From the NCBI RefSeq assembly GCF_011683955.1, contig NZ_JAAQPI010000021.1:31193-95192 (forward strand): a DNA stretch of 64,000 nucleotides, given 5' to 3'. This stretch comes from Pseudomaricurvus alkylphenolicus (GTDB taxonomy: Bacteria > Pseudomonadota > Gammaproteobacteria > Pseudomonadales > Cellvibrionaceae). Below the pieces are notes generated by a model, which was not told the DNA's origin, did no database searches, and worked only from the letters and a program-made list of their open reading frames with translations. Positions 44,233 through 53,500 of the stretch are shown one piece after another. The position numbers and the translations under genes were made by a program. Each line of letters begins with the position of its first letter. Within the stretch, counting starts at the first letter, position 1.

Positions 44233-44313
44233 GCTCATGTTTTACAAGATTATACGCTCATGTTTTATGGGGTTTCAAGCTCATGCTTTAGGGGTCTGTA
44301 AGCTCATGTTTTA
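44233..44313. repeat. Four 12-bp operator repeats, 23-bp period
   Basis: GCTCATGTTTTA occurs at 44233, 44256 and 44302, and with one change (GCTCATGCTTTA) at 44279. The starts are exactly 23 bp apart each time. They begin 18 bp upstream of the fic start. Direct, phased sites like these suggest cooperative binding by the fused AbiEi-like domain and autorepression. The rest of the gap up to 44513 holds no gene. Confidence 0.85.
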
Positions 44314-44512
44314 CGGAAGCGGGGAGCTAGAGACAGAAGCGGACGAGCTTTCCAATAGATAGAATGTAAGCTGGCGTCGCATCGGCGGCGAAAAGTAAAA
44401 GTAGTAGAGAGCACCGAATAATCGCTGGAAATTCAGAGAGTTAAGTGGCTTTTGGCGGATCCTGTCAAGATCCCGGTCGATCCTCGATTTCGGCTATTGA
44501 TGCTCGACGGCC

Positions 44513-44578
44513 ATTCTTTACAAATTGGCCAACAGTAAAGAATGATATATTCTTTACCAAGTGACTTATGGTAAAGAG
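44513..44578. promoter_or_regulatory. vapB operator: two inverted repeats
   Basis: ATTCTTTAC (44513-44521) pairs with GTAAAGAAT (44535-44543), and ATTCTTTACC (44549-44558) with GGTAAAGAG (44570-44578). The arms of the two repeats are the same word. This fits a VapB dimer-of-dimers site overlapping the promoter of vapBC. Confidence 0.8.
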
Positions 44579-44588
44579 GGGATGTCCT

Positions 44589-44807
44589 GTGAAAGTTAGC
44601 GGAAAGCGGCAAATCACCTTGCCGATCGATCAATGCCGGAGCGCTGGAATAGAGCCTGGCGATGAGTGCGACAGTTTTGTTGCAAGAGATGGCCATATCA
44701 CCATTGTCAAGAAGCGGGAAGGTGCGGCCTTTGGGATCTTAAAGGGAAAGAAGATTAATAAGCGGGTTTCTGAAGAAGAGTCTCGGGACGAAGGGATCGC
44801 TGGATGA
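44589..44807 (+). CDS. vapB: AbrB-fold antitoxin of a VapBC pair
   Basis: A 72-aa protein with an N-terminal SpoVT/AbrB swapped-hairpin domain (KVSGKRQITLPIDQCRSAGI, then GDECDSFVARDGHITIVKK) and a C-terminal tail expected to wrap the toxin. I chose GTG at 44589, preceded by AAAGAGGGGAT. The ATG at 44568 is part of the operator arm. It overlaps vapC by four bases and should act as its cognate antitoxin and autorepressor. Confidence 0.85.
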   Translation: MKVSGKRQITLPIDQCRSAGIEPGDECDSFVARDGHITIVKKREGAAFGILKGKKINKRVSEEESRDEGIAG

Positions 44808-45268
44808 TCGCGATTGATACAAATGTATTGCTGCGATATGTACTGAGGGACGATGAAAAGCAGGCGCAGATTGCCTACAAGATTATCCACGGTCAGCAAG
44901 TGGTGCTTATTTTGGATATGGTTCTTGTGGAAATGGCCTGGACGCTTAGAGGCAGTCGGTTTGATCTTAGTCGAGAGGAAATTGCTGACACTGTTCTTGC
45001 ACTCTTAGACGATACGAACCTCGTTTTTGAAAATAAAGACGCGGTATGGCAAGCTGCGGTCGATTATCGTAATGCGGAACGGGTAAAAGTCGGTAAGAAG
45101 TGGAAGATTGCAGATTTTCCGGATGCTCTAATGGCAAATAAAGCCAGGGGCGTCGCTGAGGAGATGGATGAGCGATTTAATGGTGCCTATACCTTTGATA
45201 AAGCAGCACAAGCGCTGCCAGATGCTAAAGCAGCAGAAAAGTTCAAGGCGCTTAAAGTTATCCGCTAA
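44804..45268 (+). CDS. vapC: PIN-domain ribonuclease toxin VapC
   Basis: A 154-aa PIN domain endonuclease. The first acidic active-site residue is in MIAIDTNVLLRYVLRDD (Asp5), the second in LVEMAWTLRG (Glu about 44), the third in ADFPDALMANKA (Asp about 105-108), and TFDKAAQAL carries the fourth. VapC toxins cleave tRNA or rRNA. It overlaps vapB by four bases. The stop codon at 45266-45268 overlaps the stop of an antitoxin pseudogene on the other strand. Confidence 0.88.
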   Translation: MIAIDTNVLLRYVLRDDEKQAQIAYKIIHGQQVVLILDMVLVEMAWTLRGSRFDLSREEIADTVLALLDDTNLVFENKDAVWQAAVDYRNAERVKVGKKWKIADFPDALMANKARGVAEEMDERFNGAYTFDKAAQALPDAKAAEKFKALKVIR

Positions 45269-45426
45269 GCCAGCACTGCCAGACCTTTATCCGCTACCAG
45301 ATTCGGCAAATTAAGCGATGGGCCGTTTGGCTTTTTCTACCCCTGTTCCCATTTCTGTATCGTGGATTTCCCCGTATTCAGGTACGCAGCGAACACTGCT
45401 TGACTGGCTTTGTTCTTGGTACCGGC
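45265..45426 (-). pseudogene. HigA-type antitoxin remnant with in-frame TAG
   Basis: On the minus strand, ASQAVFAAYLNTGKSTIQ continues KWEQG-stop-KKPNGPSLNLPNLV and ends DKGLAVLA. This matches the C-terminal helix-turn-helix of HigA/XRE-type antitoxins, with one premature TAG (45337-45339). The N-terminus is missing: upstream sequence becomes IS630-like on the other strand. No toxin partner is adjacent. Confidence 0.78.
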
Positions 45427-45452
45427 GTTTTTCAAGCGACTTGTCGCCTCTA

Positions 45453-45636
45453 AGTACACCGAAAGACGCGACGCATTGGAGCACTCGAACCATGGCTGCG
45501 CAAACTGGGGTCTCACAAAGGACGATTCAACGTATTTGGAAGGCGTTCGGACTACAACCACATCGCCAAGAAACGTTTAAGTTTTCGACGGATCCGCTTT
45601 TTGTTGAAAAGACCCGAGATATAGTTGGCTTGCATC
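45453..45636 (+). pseudogene. IS630 transposase fragment
   Basis: About 60 codons typical of the N-terminal region of IS630-family transposases: TPKDATHWSTRTMAAQTG, then SQRTIQRIWKAFGLQPHRQE and FVEKTRDIVGLH. Both ends are lost and no DDE residues remain. It lies next to the HigA remnant, so an IS630 insertion may have broken that antitoxin locus. Confidence 0.85.
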
Positions 45637-45727
45637 AAGGGGGCCAAGTCCAATTGCAGTCCTCCAAGAGGGCCTGGATCTACCGCACTGAATGCATGTG
45701 ATGTCATGCCTGTCTTGTTGTTGTCTT

Positions 45728-45764
45728 GCATAATGAAAATTATGTTAATTCTAACAGCTTAAAT
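45728..45764 (+). repeat. IS-end-like repeat, copy 2
   Basis: CATAATGAAAATTATG (a palindrome with a 4-nt centre) followed by TTAAT and A-CAGCTTAAAT. It matches 54404-54425 for the first 21 bases and the 42492 copy further on. Confidence 0.65.
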
Positions 45765-45846
45765 AAGAAATACCTCTGGCTTGTTCAACGGGTCAGATTG
45801 CTGTGGCTCAGGTACCCCTGAATTCACCTACGTTCCGCGCGACGGG

Positions 45847-46056
45847 TTAGTCTGGCATACGCTCGAAATCGACATCATCGCCTACATTCGGAATCGCTTT
45901 TAGAGCTTCAGTGAAACTTTTCTTTTGGGGGCGCTAGAGAGCTGACTCGAGTATTCGTCGCTGCTCAGCTTCTGCGCTAATTCCATGCTGAGCAGCGCGG
46001 AGCTTAAGCACCTTAACCACTTCATCATTAATATTTCGTACTACCAAATTCGCCAT
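45847..46056 (-). pseudogene. FitA/VapB-like antitoxin with in-frame TAG
   Basis: Minus-strand ATG at 46056 begins MANLVVRNINDEVVKVLKLR, then AAQHGISAEAEQRRILESAL, a ribbon-helix-helix antitoxin of the FitA/VapB type. A TAG (45934-45936) interrupts it after 40 codons, but the frame continues convincingly (RPQKKSFTEALKAIPNVGDD) and ends naturally at TAA (45847-45849). No PIN-domain toxin follows. It is a broken antitoxin, perhaps from a lost vapC partner. Confidence 0.8.
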
Positions 46057-46116
46057 AGCCGATCTGTCGATAGTTAGGCTGAAATGTAGAAGGAGCCTCA
46101 GTGAACGAGCCCCTTC

Positions 46117-46446
46117 CTATTTCAGTTGGTTTGCAATATCGTCTTTTCTTTGTAGGTGCTTTTTGGGTGACATATGGCTGGGCAACACTCCAACAAACAC
46201 CACATCGTTCTTTCTTTTTAAGTAATATACAATGTGGTCTTTCAAGGGAAAGCGGAAGGCGTCTTCAGACACCTCTTCAATTGATGTTCCCAGTAATGGG
46301 TTGTTAGCCAAAGTCTGTAGCTTTTGAAATAAAGCCTCTTTGTACTTCAGCCACTGAGCTTCGCCCCAGGTTTCAATTGTGTATTTCCTTATCTGGGCAA
46401 TGTCACTCCTGGCGTGGCTCCGGAGATAGAATTTAACATTCTTCAT
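46117..46446 (-). CDS. parE: ParE/RelE-family toxin
   Basis: A 109-aa plasmid-stabilisation toxin: FYLRSHARSDIAQIRKYTIE (about 5-24) is the family's N-terminal helix hairpin, followed by NPLLGTSIEEV and FPLKDHIVYYLKRKNDVVFV, ending in a typical ParE/RelE C-terminal beta strand. ParE inhibits gyrase, RelE cleaves ribosome-bound mRNA; sequence alone does not decide. It starts inside the antitoxin stop (TAATG), so it is coupled to phd. Confidence 0.88.
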   Translation of the reverse strand: MKNVKFYLRSHARSDIAQIRKYTIETWGEAQWLKYKEALFQKLQTLANNPLLGTSIEEVSEDAFRFPLKDHIVYYLKRKNDVVFVGVLPSHMSPKKHLQRKDDIANQLK

Positions 46447-46703
46447 TAATCGTATTGGCCAGAATCCAGCTCTTCAAAGAATGTATCCCCGTCAACGAGG
46501 TCATTTTCATCGATATTGTCGAATCGGGCCTTTACCAGCTCCATCTTCAGCTCTTCGATCCGCTGATACTCTTTGGTGGAAACAACCACTGCCACCGGAG
46601 TTCCATTTTTCACTATTTCAACAGGCTCAGCTTGAGCACTGATCAGCATATTGCCAAACTTGGTCTTGGCTTCATTCGCAGTCAAGGAGATCATGGTTAT
46701 CAT
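46446..46703 (-). CDS. phd: Phd/YefM-family antitoxin
   Basis: An 85-aa antitoxin with the Phd/YefM DNA-binding fold at residues about 3-55 (LTANEAKTKFGNMLISAQAE, then NGTPVAVVVSTKEYQRIEEL) and a flexible acidic C-terminus (DENDLVDGDTFFEELDSGQYD) for toxin binding. It shares one base with parE. ATG at 46694 is an alternative start. A perfect palindrome upstream is the likely operator. Confidence 0.88.
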   Translation of the reverse strand: MITMISLTANEAKTKFGNMLISAQAEPVEIVKNGTPVAVVVSTKEYQRIEELKMELVKARFDNIDENDLVDGDTFFEELDSGQYD

Positions 46704-46732
46704 CAGCCTATAAGATGTTTCCTATATATTAG

Positions 46733-46750
46733 TCGAATCGTTCGATTCGA
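46733..46750. promoter_or_regulatory. phd-parE operator
   Basis: TCGAATCG-TT-CGATTCGA is a perfect inverted repeat with a 2-bp centre, 30-47 bp upstream of the phd start at 46703. It lies beside a TATATA element. This matches a Phd autorepression site. Confidence 0.7.
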
Positions 46751-47014
46751 TCAATAAACAAATAAAATCAATGGGTTACCGATAACGTATAAAGGGCGCC
46801 AGCCGCTTTTTAACGAATGCTCTATTTTGTTGCTCGCTGCTGGTCCCAGTCTTCGTCAGGCGGCACATTGATACCACCTGCTCACAGTAGTGTTCATTCG
46901 TTTAAACCTCCAAGATAACCTCCTTGGTTCCAGGAATACCCTGCTCCTCAGGATGCCCGAGCTGATTACTAACAAGGCGAGCAGTGTTCACCAAGTGTTG
47001 ATCGCTCCAGTGAT

Positions 47015-47186
47015 TGGTACAGTGGTGTTTGGGGACAGCCACGGTCCAACGATCTCCTGCAGGCCGATTTGATGGCGGAGCACTTTGGCATCACGGGTGA
47101 GCACCCCGACCACCGACTGGAGGACTGGCGCGAGGCTGTCGCCGAAGATCAAGAATACCCAGTCGGACTTCTTTGAGTTGCAGTAG
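47015..47186 (+). pseudogene. Decayed copy of the 126-aa gene at 11.4 kb
   Basis: The stretch from GGTACAGTGGTGTTT to TTGAGTTGCAGTAG matches 11558-11768 at most positions, but about 42 bases (the ETRDSYWNWVARE segment) are missing and the start is gone. It lies convergent to the tail of the giant repeat protein. No other gene is visible between 46751 and here. Confidence 0.85.
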
Positions 47187-47193
47187 GGAGGGC

Positions 47194-47531
47194 CTAGGTG
47201 GCTCCCCAAAAATCCCCCCACAGAGCCTCATCCTCAACAATACCCGTCAGCGTCAGTGGGTCATGCTCAAAGGCGTAGTCAATAATGTCTTTGGCAATAT
47301 CCACCGATGAGGCGTCGCTGCTCACCGCGCTGATCAGCGCATTAATGTTCTCATCAAACGCCTCGTGCGGGTCCAACACCGTTTGCTCAACGTAATACAT
47401 GGACACCTTGTGTTTGTTGATCAGTAATGCCCGATCATTCTCACCACCGGTAGGTGCGTAGGCACCGTTGATCACCGACAGAATAAAAGAGTCCTTTGGC
47501 ATGCCGCTGTCGAGCTGAAGCGTCCAATAGT
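47194..47531 (-). pseudogene. Frameshifted C-terminal tail of giant repeat protein
   Basis: The 102-codon frame continues the giant gene: LNYWTLQLDSGMPKDSFILS reads straight on from SREPTTPG of the upstream frame after one missing base near 47532-47545. The joined sequence restores a DUF4214 repeat and would give a 2209-aa protein. The tail as it stands has an internal ATG at 47502 but no known independent start. Confidence 0.8.
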
Positions 47532-50500
47532 TCAGCCCGGTGTCGTAGGCTCTCGACTAAACAGATTGTGGTAAATGGTGCGAATAAATTCCTCGTGGCT
47601 GGCACCCTCTGGGTAGGTCGCTCGATATTCCGGTTGATGGGAAAAACTCTGCGCCACCTGCTGCAAAGACAGAGCGCCGGTATGGATCTGCTTAAACCAA
47701 TAAGACAAACCCTCCGCTTCCGGTGCACGACCAAAGTAGGCGATGTACAGATCACTGATTTGATCCAGCATAGTGGCAGCGTAGCTTCGATACGGGCCCT
47801 CCACACCATCGTGGTCAGACAGAGAGCTTGGGTGCAGCTCGATGCTAAAAGCATCACCCATGGCATAGCCGAAACCCAAAGAGGCAATCCCAACCAGGGT
47901 ATCCTCGCCATGCACCCCGACCAATAAGTCATCCACCACCTCATACTGGCTGGGCAGGTGATCCAATCTCAGAATCTCATTGCCGGTATTCCCGTAAAAC
48001 ACCTGATCACCTTCAGGGTTCACCAACGGCTGCCCGGCGGGAACGACGGTGACATTGATATCATCAAAGGCGGAAAGCCCGGCGTTATCCACCGCTTGAA
48101 TACGAACAACGAGAGGCTGGTCCGCAGGCGACGCCTGGCCGGTGTCACCGAACAGCACGCCGTTGTCAAACGTCAGCCAATCCGGCAAGGGGTCGCCGTT
48201 GGCCAGCGTCGCCGAAAACGTAAGCGAATCGTCTGCATCCAAATCAATAATGCCCCTGGTATTCTGCGCGTCGCCAAGCTCATGGTAAAGCAGCACCCCT
48301 TGTACCGCCACAATATCGCGATAGGGCGCGACAACCACCGGCGCGTCATTGGTGTCATCAAACGCGGTTTTCTGCCACTGCGCCAAATCATCCAGAGATT
48401 CCGCTTCAGATAACTGTTGATTCAGGGTCGAGATGCGCTCCAGGTCTGTCTCTTCAAAGTCCTCCAACGTCGCACTCAAGAATGCTTCACTGGTCAGGTC
48501 GACGGCCGAGGTGTCTTGTGCAATCGCGTCAGCCAATTGCGAGACCGCCTCGTCGCTGTAGGGCGACAGCGCGGCAACGGCGGCAACCTGAACGGCTTTG
48601 CTTTGTACCTCTATCGCCAGTTCGTCATCCTGCGCCAGGGGGTCGTAAGATATCAGGTCAATGTCTTCCTCAATACCCAGGGCAGATTGCACCGCCGATT
48701 CAGCTGCTTCCGTACTCAGCTCACCGCTGTTTTTCACTTCCTGCACCAGCGTGGTCAGCGGATTAATAATGGAGGCATGCTCGGGGGCGCTGAGCAGTAG
48801 GTCGTTGGGCAACCCGGTGTCGATATTGGTACCGCCCACCGCCAACAGGTCACCGGACAAAGTGGTCTGCAAGGAAAAGTTGCCGTCGGCGTCGGTAAAC
48901 ACACCGGTGGATTCCTCAGGGTCGGCGATGCCGTCACTATTTACATCAATAAAAATCTCTGCACCGGCAATATAGCCATCGGCGACACGGCCGGTGGCCT
49001 CATTGATAATGGTAAGCTCAAAGATTCCGAAAGCCGTTTCCGCATAGGGGTCTTGAACCGTGACCTGAAGCGAATACACACCGGTTTCCGCCTGTCCCTC
49101 CAGCACGAAAAATCGCTTTTCCACAGGATCAAACTCTATCCAGTCGGGCAGAGCGTTCTGACCTTCCAAGTCGCCGAAATAGGTGAGCTCGTCCCCATCA
49201 ATATCAACAAAACTGCCCTCGGGTACGATAAACTCGAAAGCGTCGGTGCGGTTTATGTGCTGGTCCGGCAGTTCAAATGCCAGCTCCGGCGCATCGTTCA
49301 CATTCTCAACAGGGTTGGTGGCGCTACTAACAATCTGTTCAGAGTGACCGAACCCATCCACATAAGAGGTCGCCACGGAGATCGATTGACTAACGTGCGC
49401 CTGAGTAAGCGCCAGCTGGGAGCCATTCTCGCCTTCCAGCTCGACGCCATCGGCAAACCATTGGTGCAGAAGGGCACCTACACCGTCCGCATCAGAAATC
49501 GATTCCGACAGCTGTAGTGTTCCTCCCTGACGGGGGAATCCGAGAATCGTCGGGCCGCCCTCCGGGGCATCGTTAATATTACTGACTGCATCAGTCTCAG
49601 CGCTATGAACGACCTCCGTGTTTTCAAACCCATCCGTATAACTGGCCGCGACCGAGATCTGTTCACCCACATGACTTTGCTCCAGCTGCAGCTCACTGCT
49701 GACTTCGTCCGGCAGCGGCTCGCCATCGGCGTACCATTGGTAGCGCATTGTGCCTAACCCATCGGCATCCGTCAGGTTGTGGGAAGCCTGCAGAGTATTT
49801 TCTTGTGTCGGCGTACCCGCAATACTCACTTGCCCAAGGGGAGCATCGTTCACGTTCTCAATGGTGACGGACTCGATACTGCTAACGCTCTCCAACGTTC
49901 CCTGTCCGTCCTGGTATGACGCGCGCACCAAAACAGTCTGGCTGACGTGGGCCTGGGTTAACAACAACTGCGTTGAGTTGTCCGAGCTTTGTTCTACGCC
50001 GTTTACCAGCCACTGATAGTGGACGTCACCCAACCCGTCCGTGTCCGACAAGGTGTGAGACACCGTTAGAACCTCTCCCTGGCGAAATTCACCCGCTATA
50101 GAGACCGCACCGCTGGGGGCATCATTCACATTGGCCACCTCAATCGTCTCTACAGAGGTGACGGTTTCCTCTGTGTCCCGACTATCCGTATAGCTCACCG
50201 CCACCGAAATACGCTTACCCACCTGCGCCTGCGTTAAAGTGAACTCGTGTGTGGTCGCGCCTTCAATCGGCGCACCTTCGGCCAGCCACTGGTAATGCAA
50301 CGTACCCAGTCCATCCTCATCGCTCAGAGAATTAGTGGCGGTCAGCGTCTGCCCCTGCTCTGCCGTGCCCAGAATATCAACCTCGCCCACAGGAGCATTG
50401 TTAATATGCGAGACGGCCGAGGTAGCGTCCGACCTTATCGACTCCTCCTCGCCGTACCCATCCACATAGCGGGCCTCCAGCGAGATGGACTTACCCAATA

Positions 50501-53500
50501 GGGCCTGGGTCAATGACAACGTGTTGTTGTTGGCACCGTGAATCATCAAGTCATCGGCGTACCATTGATAGACAACCTCGCCAAGCCCATCGTCATCCTC
50601 TAGATTGTGACTCCCCGTTAAGGATTCACCCAACAGCGTATTACCGGTAATGGTGACCGTACCGGTCGGCGGATTGTTTACATTGGCAACAAGCTCAGTC
50701 TCAGCGCTGCTGACTTGTTCACTCTGCCCATAACCATCGGTATAGCTGATTACCACAAAAACCGGCTTACCCACATGCGCTTGTGTCAGCTCGATGGCGG
50801 CGCTGGTTTGGCCGTCCAGCGGATTGCCGTCGGCATACCATTGGTATCTGACCGTGCCCAACCCGTCGTCGTCGGCCAAGTCATGGCTAATGCTCAGCGT
50901 CTGGCCTTCAATTGCATCACCGTTGATGGTCACGGTACCCGTCGGCGCATTATTAACATTCATCACCTCAGAGGTGGCCGCGCTGAAAATGCGTTCATCC
51001 GCACCATAAGCATCCGAATAAAACGCCTCGGCGGTAACCTGCTTACCCACTTGCTCCTGCGTTAATGTCAGCTCGGTGTCCGTCGCCGCCTCAATGGCGA
51101 TACCATCGGCAAACCACTGGTATTGAACAGTGCCCAGCCCATCTATATCGCCCAGATCATGGCTGAGCGTCAGCGTCTCGCCTTCAGTCGCCACTCCAGT
51201 GATGGACAAACTGCCGGTTGGATCATTATTAACGTTGGCGACCATCGCGGTCTCGCCGCTAAACACTTGCTCCGCAGTACCATAGCGATCGGTGTAACTG
51301 CCGCGCACACTGATCACTTTGCCCACCTGATCCTGCGTCAGCAGCAACTGCGCATCGTCAGCGCCGTCGATGGCAACACCATCCTGATACCACTGGTAAA
51401 ACACATCATCCAGGTCGTCTTCATCCGTCAGGCTATGGCTGGCGGTCAGGGTTTCGCCCTCAACCGCTTCGCCACTGATGGTCACATCGCCCACTGGATC
51501 GTCGTTGACGTTACTAACATCGGGAGTTACGTCACTGGTCACCGATTCGTTGTGGCCATAACCATCCACATAAGTAGCCAGCACAACGATGCGCGCGCCC
51601 ACCTCGGCCTGGGTTAACGTCAGCTCATCGCCCGTGGCCCCCTCGATGGGATTACTGGAGGCATACCACTGATACTGAAAACTCCCCAAGCCATCTTCAT
51701 CACTCACCGTACTAACGATGGTTAATGTTTCGTCTTCACGAGCGATGCCACTAATTGTCAACCCGCCGGAAGGCCCATTGTTCACATTAGTAACAGCGCT
51801 GGTGGTATCACTGAACACTGTTTCCCGTGTGCCCTGGCCATCGGTATAACTGGCCATCGCACGGATAACTTTGCCAACCTGCGCCTGGCCCAGCGTAAAT
51901 TCGCTGCCCGTGGCACCGCCGATGGCCACATAATCGGCATACCACTGATAGCGTACCGTGCCCATACCGTCTTCATCGGTAATGGTGTGCCGCGCATAAA
52001 GCGTGTGCCCCTCAGTCGCGACGCCCGCAAGAATCACTTCACCATAGGGGGCATCATTCACATTGGCCACCGCCGCGCTGGCGGCACTGTACACACTCTC
52101 GTAGCGACCATAACCATCGGTATAACTTGCACGCACAGAGATGGATTCACCCACCAGACTCTGATCCAGCGACAACTGCGAACTGTCTTCCCTAGAAAGC
52201 GAACGGCCGTTGGCATACCACTGGTAACGAACGCTGCCCAAGCCGTCCTCGTCGGTAAGATTGTGCCACGCAACCAATGTGCGGCCCTCTTGCAGGCTGC
52301 CACCGAAGGACACGGTGCCCACGGGCGAATCGTTCACGTTAGCGACGTTGGACGTGGCAGCGCTGGTCACGGACTCCACTTCGCCTTGCCCGTCGATGTA
52401 GGTGGCCTTAACCGTAATCGACTTGCCCACTTGATCCTGCACCAACACCAGTTGGTCCGAATTTGCACCGCTGATGACTTGATTATTGGCGTACCATTGA
52501 TACTCAATGTCGCCCATGCCGTCAGCGTCGTTTAGGGTATTGGAGAGGCTTAAAGTGTGGCCCTGAGTGAGGGTGCCGGTAATGGCCAGTGTGCCGGTGG
52601 GTTCGCTGTTGTCGCGAATGATTCTGAAGCTGGTGTCGAAGCCCAGGCTGGCCAGCTCGGATGTAGTATAGGTTCGTACGTTGCCGGCGGTATCGTTGAC
52701 GGAGACTTTTGTGACGCTGTAGGTCCCAGGGACGTTATTGTCGAATATGCCTTTCGATTCATTGCTGATGCCATCATCCCAAGAGTCGTAAAACCCGCTC
52801 AAGACCACAAGGCTCCAGGTCCCGTTCGCTGTTGGGCTGTCGGCTCTATGAGAGTAGGTCAAATCAGAGTCAAAGTAGATAGTGACCTGATCAATGTCAG
52901 ATATATCATCCGATGCTTCGACTTGGAAATTCAATGGACCACTACCGGAAGTCGTATCAACCGTCGGAGACAGAGAGAACGCCGTGATCTCCGGAGCCTC
53001 CGTGTCCGCCGTGGCACCGGTTAGCTCAAAACTGGTACTGAACCCAGCACTGATCAGCTCTTCGGTCGTGTAGGTTCTTACGTTCCCGGCGACATCTTCG
53101 ATATCGAGTTTGGTAACGGTATAAATTCCTGGGCTATTGGTATCAAATATTCCTTTTGATTCGACTGAGACGCCGTCATCCCAAGAGTCGTAAAACCCGT
53201 TCAAGACCACCAGACTCCAGGTACCATTCGCCGTTGCGCTGTCGGCTCTATGAGAATAGGTCAAATCAGAGTCGAAGTGGACAGTAGCGCTTTTTACACC
53301 TGACTCGTCGTCAGCTGCTTCAAGGCTAAACGTCAGGGGGCCGCTACCGGATGAGGCATCGACACTTGGCGTTAAAGAAAAGAGCGATAATTCCGGGGCC
53401 TGTGTGTCAGGAGCCGCACCGATCAGCTCAAAGGAAGTGTCAAATCCAGCATTGTTCAGATCCTCAGTGGTATAGGTCCGAACATTCCCAGCCAAATCCC

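Noticed and set aside
45265..46056. Amber read-through (TAG recoding) as a genetic system
   Set aside because: Several ordinary genes here end in TAG (holin, parB, leuA), no pylT/pylS-like genes are visible, and both affected frames are orphan antitoxins; decay is simpler.
49299..52610. CRISPR-like or non-coding repeat array
   Set aside because: The 276-bp period equals 92 codons in one open frame, and the units encode an Ig-like repeat, so it is a coding repeat.
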